From Verrucomicrobiales bacterium (lineage in GTDB: Bacteria; Verrucomicrobiota; Verrucomicrobiia; Limisphaerales; UBA1096), in assembly GCA_002721375.1 (NCBI GenBank), contig PBKH01000029.1:49693-55628 (forward strand): a DNA stretch of 5,936 bases, read 5' to 3'. Each line of letters begins with the position of its first letter. Position 1 is the stretch's first letter. A program made the position numbers and the translations under genes. Below the pieces are notes generated by a model. The model made no database searches and was not told the origin of the DNA. It worked only from the letters and a program-made list of their open reading frames with translations. Positions 1 to 5,936 of the stretch are shown piece after piece.

Positions 1-597
1 GTTATCCGCGACGACTTCGACCCTGTTGCCATCGCCAGGACCTATGAAGCCGCTGGGGCCAGCTGCCTTTCCGTGCTGACCGATCGAGAGTTTTTCCAAG
101 GCTCTCTCGACTACCTTCGTGAAATTCGTAAAGCCGTTTCATTGCCGTTGTTACGCAAGGATTTCATGATTGACGAACGCCAATTGTCCGAGGCGATCGA
201 GTACGGAGCAGATGCCATCCTGCTCATTGTCGCTTGTCTCGACGATGAGACACTCGGTCATCTGTACGGTTTGGCTACTGGAGCCGGCTTGGCTGCGCTG
301 GTCGAGGTGCACAATGAGGCCGAGTTGGAGCGGGCGTTGGCCATCGACGCATATTTAATCGGCATCAATAATCGGGACCTTAATACCTTTACCGTCGACC
401 TTGGCACTACCGAGCGATTGGCCGAGCGATTGGTTGGGTCTGGCGAACCCAAAAAAGTCCTTGTTTCCGAGAGCGGTATTCATACTCGGGCCGATGTCGA
501 GCGACTGGAGGTTTGTGGATCCAGCGCCATACTCGTTGGCACATCCCTCATGCGCCAACCCGACATCAATGCCAAGATTACCGAATTATTGAGCTGA
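1..597 (+). CDS. trpC: Indole-3-glycerol-phosphate synthase, 5'-truncated by window edge
   Basis: This cytoplasmic TIM-barrel enzyme closes the indole ring: it converts 1-(2-carboxyphenylamino)-1-deoxyribulose 5-phosphate to indole-3-glycerol phosphate, the penultimate stage of tryptophan synthesis. The frame is open from base 1 and gives 198 residues before TGA. The family is about 260 residues long, so roughly the first 60 are missing, including the N-terminal KxSPS-type motif and its catalytic Lys. Family signatures run in order: GASCLSVLTD and FFQGS (residues 19-35 of the fragment), LPLLRKDFMID with the catalytic Lys (K53), GADAILLI (69-76), LVEVHNEAEL with the active-site Glu (E102), GINNRDL with the substrate-binding Asn (N123), and VSESGI with the phosphate-site Ser (S158). 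The GTG at 73 is internal, because conserved residues precede it in frame. No other trp gene is visible. The gene is convergent with the TIR operon, and sampled stretches are near 60% GC. The assignment is essentially certain. Confidence 0.97.
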   Translation, partial: VIRDDFDPVAIARTYEAAGASCLSVLTDREFFQGSLDYLREIRKAVSLPLLRKDFMIDERQLSEAIEYGADAILLIVACLDDETLGHLYGLATGAGLAALVEVHNEAELERALAIDAYLIGINNRDLNTFTVDLGTTERLAERLVGSGEPKKVLVSESGIHTRADVERLEVCGSSAILVGTSLMRQPDINAKITELLS

Positions 598-601
598 TCC
601 A

Positions 602-640
602 GCGCGATTACCTAGGCGTAAGAAAACCGCGAATCAGCGC
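602..640. repeat. Imperfect inverted repeat (hairpin) just after trpC
   Basis: Four bases after the trpC stop, GCGCGATT (602-609) pairs with AATC-A-GCGC (632-640), an 8 bp stem with one bulged A. A further GCG/CGC pairing (616-618 with 628-630) could form inside the loop. There is no T tract on either strand, so it is not a classical intrinsic terminator. It could be a 3'-end stabilising or Rho-associated structure for the trpC mRNA, or a fragment of an intergenic repeat. The right arm has a loosely doubled CGCGAAT/GCGCAAT pattern. A chance match cannot be excluded. Confidence 0.3.
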
Positions 641-652
641 AATTCAAGTAAA

Positions 653-686
653 CAAAAAAACTCCCTTTGCTGCAAAATAGGGGAGA
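653..686 (-). terminator. Probable Rho-independent terminator of the TIR operon
   Basis: Read on the minus strand, CTCCC (685-681) pairs with GGGAG (665-661). A 15-base spacer lies between them, in which TTT/AAA can extend the stem, and a run of seven T (660-654) follows directly. It lies about 28 bp beyond the stop codon of the 684-residue TIR protein, as expected for the operon end. The outer stem is only 5 bp, so strength is uncertain. On the plus strand no T run follows, so it would not obviously stop trpC transcripts. Confidence 0.55.
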
Positions 687-713
687 CAGAGGGAAAAAGT
701 AGACAACTAAGGA

Positions 714-2768
714 CTAGTCCAAGTTTGCCTTCTTTAACAGCTCCCGGTACTCCGGTTCATCCTTCCATCTATTATAGATAGGCTTATAAATAAACATTGT
801 TCCGTCCGGTGCGCGATTGTCTATGGCTTTATGCATCCAATAAAACGCTCTTTCCTTGTTCTCAAATTCTGCGAATACATCAGCAATATAAGTTTCAGGG
901 ACATATTGTTCACGTTTTGCCGCCAAATGTAACAATGTAATATGATGCTCATAGGCGCGCTTCGCATTTCCGAGTCTTGCTTCGCAACGAGCGGTAACGG
1001 CCAAGGCACGAATGTGATCAGATACATTATCAAAGTGTTGGTTGATAATTTCCAACCCTTTCTTCGGTTCATTCATCCGTAAATACGCGTGAGCGATCAT
1101 GGGGATAAAACTAATATTTTCCTTGCCTGATAACTCATAGGCTTTTTGAAAGTGGGCAATGGATTTTTGTGGCTCATCCATATACAGCCTACACAATCCC
1201 AAGGCTCCAGAATGAACAGGTGATATGGGGTCTAATTCAAATGCTTTCTCTATTTTTTCTACACCAAGATCCGGGTGTCCACTCCGCATAATAGAGCCAC
1301 CGTGCCAATGCCAAGTCGTAGAGTAGTTCTTGTTTAGAGTTATTGAGCGGACATACAACTCATGGGCTTTGGTCCAGTTATACTTGTCTTGCTCCAACGC
1401 TGCCAAGGTAGTCAAGGGCTCGGCTAATGTTGGATCGATCGACCGGGCTTTTTCAGCATTTTTTTGTGCTTTTGGGAGCGCGGTTTTCGGGGATTCCACA
1501 CTCCAGTATGGATATACACGGTAAATATCCGCCAAGCCGGAGTAGGCAAGGGCGAAATTAGGATCAAACTCGATGGCTTTCTCGAAATGTTGGATTGCTT
1601 TGGCGAAGCCCTGCCGAGAACGTTTTTTCCACTCGATCCGGCCTTTCAGGTATTCCTGATATGCCTCCGGATTTTCGGTTGCGCGTTTGGTCACTTTAGC
1701 CAGCTCGTCTGGGGAAAGCACCAGTTGTAGCTCGCCAGCAACCGACTGCGCGATCTCGCTCTGCAATTTTAGCATGTCACCCGTGCTACCGTCGAACGAC
1801 TGACTCCACTTGACCTCCTGTGAGTTGGCGTCGACTAGGTTGACGATCACCTTCAGTTGCTCGTTGCCCTGCTGGATGGTGCCGCGTAGCAGACTGCCGG
1901 CATTAAGTTGCTGCCCGATCTCGATTGGGCTGAGCAACGAGTCCTTAAACTTCATCGTTGAGTTGGATGCGATTACCGTGAGCCCGCTGACTGGCTGTAG
2001 TTTGCTAATCAACTCCATCGTCATTCCCTCGGCAATGAATTCATTGTCGCTCGCCCCCAGTACCTTGAACGGCAGAATCGCCAGCTTGGAGGCGGAAAGT
2101 GGTTTAGCTATGTCGGACGGTGTTTGCACTTGGCCAAGCGAAGGCTGGTTTTGAGTGCTCTTGATTTGAGCAGGCGATTTGGCTGAGTCGCTTAGCTTAC
2201 TTGTGTTGGATGGGATCAGAAAAAAAGCGGCAATGGCAACTACCACGACCGAGGCGGCGGCGATCAGGCCTCCCGGTTTTCCGTCTCGTTTCTTCTGGCC
2301 CTGATGCGCGGCAATGGAGGCCTCGAGGGCGTCATCGCCCTCCAGTTCAGCCTTAGTGACGTCGATATTGACACCGCGCTTGATCAGCGATCGAACCATG
2401 GCCCGGAAGGCGGCATCCTCGTTATCGGCAAAATACTCGACGCGCTGGATGCCGGCCAATTGGTACTCCATCGTACCCGGGATATCGGCTGGCTCAAGGT
2501 AGACAGGGATGATCGGCTTCTTCCGCTCGGAAGCGAGGGCGAGCTCCTTGACGACATTTTCCGACTCGGTGGAGTGGGGGGAGATGGACAGCAGCATGAC
2601 CTTGCAGTCCCGAATGGCGTTGACGATCTCCTGGCTCCACATTGTGGAAACATCGATGCCGGCCTGATCAATCCAAACCGTGACCCCCGCATCGCGCAAC
2701 CGTTTAACCAAGCCAAGGACTCGATCTCGATCTTTCGCCGCGTAACTGATGAAGACTTCCGCGCTCAT
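714..2768 (-). CDS. TIR - transmembrane - TolB-N-like (COG5616-type) - TPR protein, 684 aa
   Basis: Predicted single-pass inner-membrane protein with a cytoplasmic TIR head. Residues 1-113 form a bacterial TIR domain: EVFISYAAKD at strand A, VTVWID then GID in the BB-loop region, WSQEIVNAI, and NVVKELALAS, whose E75 aligns with the catalytic Glu of NAD-cleaving TIRs such as SARM1. A basic linker (KKR, 159-161) precedes a hydrophobic helix at about 166-186, which predicts N-in/C-out topology. Residues 228-350 match the TolB-N/COG5616-type domain (KLAILPF, EFIAEGMTMELISKL, LRGTIQQ). At least seven TPR-like units follow from about 388 to 655, with the usual A..P spacing (for example FEKAIEFDPNFALAY). 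The ATG at 2768 is supported by alignment with the neighbouring TIR protein (MSAEVF versus MSTEVF). It overlaps the upstream stop as ATGA and has no clear Shine-Dalgarno, which suggests translational coupling. It is the last gene of the operon. Ligand and output are unknown; NADase or cyclic-nucleotide signalling is inferred only from E75. Confidence 0.93.
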   Translation of the reverse strand: MSAEVFISYAAKDRDRVLGLVKRLRDAGVTVWIDQAGIDVSTMWSQEIVNAIRDCKVMLLSISPHSTESENVVKELALASERKKPIIPVYLEPADIPGTMEYQLAGIQRVEYFADNEDAAFRAMVRSLIKRGVNIDVTKAELEGDDALEASIAAHQGQKKRDGKPGGLIAAASVVVVAIAAFFLIPSNTSKLSDSAKSPAQIKSTQNQPSLGQVQTPSDIAKPLSASKLAILPFKVLGASDNEFIAEGMTMELISKLQPVSGLTVIASNSTMKFKDSLLSPIEIGQQLNAGSLLRGTIQQGNEQLKVIVNLVDANSQEVKWSQSFDGSTGDMLKLQSEIAQSVAGELQLVLSPDELAKVTKRATENPEAYQEYLKGRIEWKKRSRQGFAKAIQHFEKAIEFDPNFALAYSGLADIYRVYPYWSVESPKTALPKAQKNAEKARSIDPTLAEPLTTLAALEQDKYNWTKAHELYVRSITLNKNYSTTWHWHGGSIMRSGHPDLGVEKIEKAFELDPISPVHSGALGLCRLYMDEPQKSIAHFQKAYELSGKENISFIPMIAHAYLRMNEPKKGLEIINQHFDNVSDHIRALAVTARCEARLGNAKRAYEHHITLLHLAAKREQYVPETYIADVFAEFENKERAFYWMHKAIDNRAPDGTMFIYKPIYNRWKDEPEYRELLKKANLD
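2765..2768 (-). promoter_or_regulatory. ATGA start/stop overlap, translational coupling
   Basis: The TGA stop of the 783-residue protein (2767-2765) and the ATG of the 684-residue protein (2768-2766) share bases as ATGA. The 25 bases upstream contain no AGGAGG-like sequence. Initiation of the second TIR gene is therefore likely to depend on ribosomes finishing the first, which would tie the amounts of the two proteins together. The overlap is seen directly; the coupling is inferred. Confidence 0.75.
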
Positions 2769-5116
2769 GGCTGGCTGTTGTTTTTCAGCTCTGCAAATTT
2801 CTGTTCAATCAACGTATCAAAATTAAGTACGATATTAAAGTGGGCAGAGACTTCTTCCTCTTCATGCACAACCATAAGAAATTTATCTCCGTTGGGGTGA
2901 ATGGCATAACCAATACCGGGATTGTCTATCCAAGGTTTCTCAAACAGTAGGGTAGCCTTACCGATTTCAACCCCTTCGTTCTCATTGAATTTCAGTGGCA
3001 CGCTATACATGCCTTGGGAGCCGTAATAAAAAAGTTCATCTCCATTGGGAGACCAACTGGGTTCTAAGCCGGAAAAAACATTTGAGACGAGTTGGGCCTC
3101 GTCTGGTTTGCCGATGGGAGCAATATAGCAATTATAACCACCGGCAATACTTGAACTGAACGAAATCCATTTTCCGTCCGGGGAAAAATTAATCCCAAAA
3201 ATGGAGGAGCCTTTAGATGAAGTAAGTTCCTTGAATTCCACTGGGGTTTTGCTCAGATCTAGGTATCCAGTTCTTTTTGGCCAATCAACAATGGCTACTT
3301 TATCTCCATCTTTTGACCAGTCATCTGGACCAATATCGGAATCATTTGAGAATAGGATTTTTTCCTGGGAAGTGCCCAAGGAATTGACCTCTGTGATTTG
3401 GTGGAAACGGTCTGCACTATTCGATCTGACGAATATGATCCTGGAGTCATCTGGACTCCAAACGGGCCACCAATTCATGCCCTTGGTTGTAATTTTGGTT
3501 GAAGAACCATTTTGGATATCCAGAATCTCAATATCCGGTCGTTTGCCAGCGATGGACACTGCGATTTTTTCCCCGTTAGAGCTTAAATCAAAGCGAGTGT
3601 ATGTTGCGGATTTAAATTGATCCAGCCGTTCGACTACTCCGTTCCGATCGACCCAGGCAAATTGCCCTTTGGCGATGTTTGTGCCAGGGATATAAACCAA
3701 CGTACCCTCGTGAGAAATGGAGAATTGAGCATTACCCCAGAATGGATTTGTGCGGATCTTTGATATGAGAGTGACTTCTTCAGGACCAACGATAAGGGAT
3801 TCGATATCAAATTCCCGCGCCTTTAAAGCGTTGTCGCGAATATATACTATATGCCCAGTATTTGAATACTTTGGTGCAAAACCGTTTTTGATTAATGGTG
3901 TAAGTTTCTTAGTTTCCAGATCGAGATGGATGATGGAACCATTATCAGCTTTCGTTAAAGGTTGGTAGCTAGAAAATAGTATGCCTTTGCCATTCGGAAG
4001 AGAGTCAATCCGACCAAATCCTTTTAAATTATCGTCGTTGCCAAGCTCGTCCAACTGTGTTTTAGAAATGATAGTTTCAGGTTCACTGGATGAATTCAAG
4101 CTAATGGATTGGAGTTGTGATCCCTCGTATGGAGAGAAATAGATCGAATCCTCATCGCTCCAGACCCCTCCATATGTAACTGATTCGTCACAGATGACAT
4201 TGAGTTCATGTGTGTCAGTAGAGAATCGTTTTAATTCGCCATCGTCGAAAATTGCAAGCCAACGACTATCGTGTGAGAAGAAGGGGCTATTCAAACCCCA
4301 CACTGCTTGAGTGATGGCTAGTTTTGTTTTTGTGTCGTTCTTAACGGATTGGAGCCAGAGAGTGTGATTGCCATTTGGTTTGGCTCCAGAGACGTATGCG
4401 ATCCACTTGCCGTCTGGGGAGATGGCGATGCTTTGGTGAAATTGACTGCTGAGGTCGAAGTAGAATTTTTCCCCATCTGGAATGCTAACCGGTAAATAGA
4501 TTGGCTCTTTGTTTTTTGGTGTTTTTTTGGCTTTATCTATGTTCAGAAAATTGAGGGTTAGCAATAGCGCGCATGCAATTGCGAAAGCGCCTAATGCGAT
4601 ATTTTTTGTGTGGGATGTAGGTTGGGCTGAGCGGTTGGGTGCACGGCGAGGTTTATGAGTTGTTTTTTTTGGCGCTTGGACGATTGCCTCTGTGGTTGAG
4701 AATTTACCGTCGACGGTGACGCCGCGCTTGGCCAAGCCATCTTTTAGTGTCTCGAAAACTTCGTCATTGCCTCCGTCGAACCACTCGAGATGTTGGATGC
4801 CGGTCAGTTGGTACTTGAGTTTGGCCGGGATCTCGGCAGGTTCTAGGTAGATGGGTAGGATGGTCTTTTTGCCTTCGGAGGCGATCATGACCTCCTTGAC
4901 TACATTGTGGGAGTCGGTGGAATGGGAAGAAACCATCATGATGAGGACTCGGCACTCAGCGATGGCTTCGACGATCGACTCGGACCATAGGGTGGCAGCG
5001 TCAATATTGCCCTCATCGACCCAGACTGCGACACCGGCCAAGCGGAGCCGATCGACCAGCGGCATCACCCGTTCATAATCCTGACTAGAATAACTGACAA
5101 AGACCTCAGTACTCAC
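2765..5116 (-). CDS. TIR - transmembrane - PD40/TolB-type beta-propeller protein, 783 aa
   Basis: Predicted membrane-anchored receptor-like protein. Residues 1-113 are a TIR domain aligned without gaps to its neighbour: EVFVSYSSQD, VAVWVDEGNID, LWSESIVEAI, and NVVKEVMIAS with putative catalytic E75. A strongly basic linker (KKTTHKPRRAPNR, 150-162) precedes a membrane helix at about 172-192, so the TIR should be cytoplasmic and the rest extracytoplasmic. From about 209 to 770 there are eleven or twelve PD40-like strands, for example ISPDGKWIAYVS (232-243), PVWSPDDSRIIFV (551-563), FSPDGKWISFSSS (644-656) and WSPNGDELFYY (688-698). That is enough for one large or two smaller propellers. NTGHIVYIRDNAL (419-431), QFSISHEGTLVYIPG (464-478) and a closing VLNF resemble the propeller half of membrane Ser/Thr kinases of Acidobacteria-like bacteria. 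No kinase domain is present. The start is GTG, chosen because it preserves TIR strand A and matches the paralogue's N-terminus; the next Met (residue 18) would remove it. No Shine-Dalgarno is visible, and the gene begins 5 bp after the upstream stop. The ligand is unknown. Confidence 0.93.
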   Translation of the reverse strand: MSTEVFVSYSSQDYERVMPLVDRLRLAGVAVWVDEGNIDAATLWSESIVEAIAECRVLIMMVSSHSTDSHNVVKEVMIASEGKKTILPIYLEPAEIPAKLKYQLTGIQHLEWFDGGNDEVFETLKDGLAKRGVTVDGKFSTTEAIVQAPKKTTHKPRRAPNRSAQPTSHTKNIALGAFAIACALLLTLNFLNIDKAKKTPKNKEPIYLPVSIPDGEKFYFDLSSQFHQSIAISPDGKWIAYVSGAKPNGNHTLWLQSVKNDTKTKLAITQAVWGLNSPFFSHDSRWLAIFDDGELKRFSTDTHELNVICDESVTYGGVWSDEDSIYFSPYEGSQLQSISLNSSSEPETIISKTQLDELGNDDNLKGFGRIDSLPNGKGILFSSYQPLTKADNGSIIHLDLETKKLTPLIKNGFAPKYSNTGHIVYIRDNALKAREFDIESLIVGPEEVTLISKIRTNPFWGNAQFSISHEGTLVYIPGTNIAKGQFAWVDRNGVVERLDQFKSATYTRFDLSSNGEKIAVSIAGKRPDIEILDIQNGSSTKITTKGMNWWPVWSPDDSRIIFVRSNSADRFHQITEVNSLGTSQEKILFSNDSDIGPDDWSKDGDKVAIVDWPKRTGYLDLSKTPVEFKELTSSKGSSIFGINFSPDGKWISFSSSIAGGYNCYIAPIGKPDEAQLVSNVFSGLEPSWSPNGDELFYYGSQGMYSVPLKFNENEGVEIGKATLLFEKPWIDNPGIGYAIHPNGDKFLMVVHEEEEVSAHFNIVLNFDTLIEQKFAELKNNSQP
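4653..4670 (-). other. Candidate slippery A8 site at TIR/membrane-linker junction
   Basis: On the minus strand, codons 149-152 of the 783-residue gene read CCA AAA AAA ACA, placing an A_AAA_AAA heptamer in the phase needed for -1 slippage (4670-4664). After a -1 shift the reading is AAC AAC TCA TAA, stopping at 4655-4653. The product would be about 154 residues: the TIR domain without linker, membrane helix or propeller. A +1 shift also stops, before the membrane helix. No convincing downstream stimulatory structure is seen, and an AAA-rich basic linker could produce this by chance. Confidence 0.25.
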
Positions 5117-5121
5117 AGCTA

Positions 5122-5936
5122 TTAGTTATTCGATTTATATGACCAAATTTTTCGACCCTTGATTCGATTCATCAACTTTAAATATCTTGGATCCTTGATG
5201 TATTTTTTGGGTAGGAAAGGGGCAATAAATATTAATGTTGTTGAGTTTTCCTCAAAGGCTTTTTTTAGCCAATAAAAGCCTTGCTCCTCAAGTCCAACTA
5301 CGAAACAGAACTCGGCAATCTTTTCCTTGGGTATATAAATTTGTTGCGAAAGGGTGATCATTTCGACCAGCAGTTGATAAGCTTTCTCCTTGTTGCCTGC
5401 CTTGTAATGGGCCACACCGTAATTGAGGTATAGCGTTGTCATCCTTTTTAATAATTGAGGTTTCTGGGCTTCGAAAAGTTTGATCGTTTTTTGAGGTTCA
5501 TTTTCCAAGATGTTGCAGATGCTTACATCCCAAATCAAGCGATGAAAACCGGGATGTTTTTTAAGACCATCACCTGCGATTTTTTTGGCTGTTTCAATGT
5601 CTTCAGAATAAATAAGCGAATGGCTTACCCCATGGATGGAGATGGCATTGGAGGGATCCACCTCGATCGCGCGGTTAGCTCTCCTTAACCCTTCTTCGTA
5701 TCGCCCGGAAACGTGGGCACAAACTCCCCCCCATGTGAATGTGATCGGGTGGTTGGGGTTAATTTTTATGGCTTGCAAAAACAACTTTTCGGCTTTGATT
5801 AAATCATAATCAAACGACATGGTTATCATGGCGAGATTGGTCAATGCCTCCCCAAGGTTAGGATTGATTTTCAGTGCCTTTTCTGTCGCTTCACGTGCCT
5901 TCTCTGCAGAAACTTTGGGATATGAGATACTGTAGA
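5122..5936 (-). CDS. TPR-repeat protein, C-terminal 270 residues; N-terminus beyond window
   Basis: The frame is open to the right edge, so only the C-terminus is visible, and neither the true start nor the N-terminal domain can be known. The fragment is mostly TPR: AEKAREATEKALKINPN near its start, then AEKLFLQAIKINPNHPITF, GLRRANRAIEVDPSNAISI, and at least two or three more degenerate units. It aligns collinearly with residues from about 430 to the end of the 684-residue TIR-TPR protein. The tails share a Y(V/I)P..IA...F pattern, FYW(M/L).KA, and a final (D/E)P.Y..L. By analogy the full protein probably carries a TolB-N-like (COG5616-type) domain and a membrane helix upstream, with a TIR, kinase or winged-helix head. 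The TAA stop is 5 bp before the GTG of the TIR-propeller gene, so the three genes are almost certainly co-transcribed. A TTG at 5844 is internal, since TPR sequence continues upstream of it. Sampled GC is low, near 33-42%. Confidence 0.88.
   Translation of the reverse strand, partial: YSISYPKVSAEKAREATEKALKINPNLGEALTNLAMITMSFDYDLIKAEKLFLQAIKINPNHPITFTWGGVCAHVSGRYEEGLRRANRAIEVDPSNAISIHGVSHSLIYSEDIETAKKIAGDGLKKHPGFHRLIWDVSICNILENEPQKTIKLFEAQKPQLLKRMTTLYLNYGVAHYKAGNKEKAYQLLVEMITLSQQIYIPKEKIAEFCFVVGLEEQGFYWLKKAFEENSTTLIFIAPFLPKKYIKDPRYLKLMNRIKGRKIWSYKSNN

Noticed and set aside
73..75. GTG as a possible start of the trpC frame
   Set aside because: The 24 codons before it are open and encode conserved IGPS sequence (VIRDDFDPVAIA, GASCLS), so the gene starts before the window.
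1810..2154. Plus-strand open frame of 114 codons
   Set aside because: It is antisense to the TolB-N-like domain, which is well supported on the minus strand, and has no family resemblance of its own.
2304..2900. A 198-codon open frame on the plus strand, opposite the TIR-coding end of the 684-residue gene
   Set aside because: It lies antisense to a clear TIR/TM coding region and crosses the junction of the two TIR genes. It shows no recognisable domain, and GC-rich coding DNA commonly leaves such frames open.
3201..3620. Plus-strand open frame of 139 codons
   Set aside because: It is a shadow of the PD40 repeats on the minus strand, with no independent motifs.
4512..4528. Two T runs (T6 and T7) that could be read as terminator tails
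   Set aside because: They lie inside the 783-residue coding frame, encode the Lys-rich segment just after the membrane helix, and have no GC-rich stem placed to act as a terminator.
5842..5844. TTG as a possible start of the rightmost TPR gene
   Set aside because: The in-frame sequence upstream encodes a textbook TPR helix pair (AEKAREATEKALKINPN) and stays open to the window edge.
1..5936. tRNA, rRNA, CRISPR arrays, insertion sequences, integrases, attachment sites
   Set aside because: I saw no cloverleaf-like segments, no regularly spaced direct repeats, no transposase or integrase motifs and no flanking terminal repeats. Apart from the 116 bp spacer and the 5 bp gap, the window is coding.

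Overview
This 5.9 kb window looks like chromosomal DNA from a free-living Gram-negative-type bacterium. Very long, modular single-pass proteins, the style of the partial trpC product, and the absence of clear Shine-Dalgarno sequences make Verrucomicrobiota (for example Opitutae) or a similar group my best guess. That is an inference with modest confidence, because no rRNA or other phylogenetic marker is present.

Layout. The left end (1-597, + strand) is the C-terminal three quarters of trpC, indole-3-glycerol-phosphate synthase, an ordinary tryptophan biosynthesis gene. A 116 bp convergent intergenic region follows (598-713). It holds an imperfect hairpin just after trpC and a probable Rho-independent terminator facing the minus strand. 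From 714 to the right edge everything is on the minus strand: three tightly packed genes that look like one operon, transcribed right to left. In transcription order they are: (1) the C-terminal 270 residues of a TPR protein that continues past the right edge; (2) a 783-residue TIR - transmembrane helix - WD40-like (PD40/TolB type) beta-propeller protein, starting 5 bp after gene 1 stops; (3) a 684-residue TIR - transmembrane helix - TolB-N-like (COG5616-type) - TPR protein, whose ATG overlaps the preceding stop codon as ATGA.

How the genes may work together. The two TIR domains are gap-free paralogues (64 of 113 residues identical by hand count). Both keep the glutamate (E75) that aligns with the catalytic Glu of NAD-consuming TIR enzymes. 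Each is joined through a basic linker and one membrane helix to a different large C-terminal module, predicted to lie outside the cytoplasmic membrane. These same C-terminal modules are known from bacterial transmembrane Ser/Thr kinases and CadC-like regulators. The locus therefore looks like a set of receptor-like proteins in which a TIR domain takes the place of the kinase or DNA-binding head. The truncated third protein is collinear with the TPR region of the 684-residue protein, so it may be another member of the set. A membrane-anchored TIR signalling or defence function is a reasonable hypothesis, but nothing in the sequence proves it.
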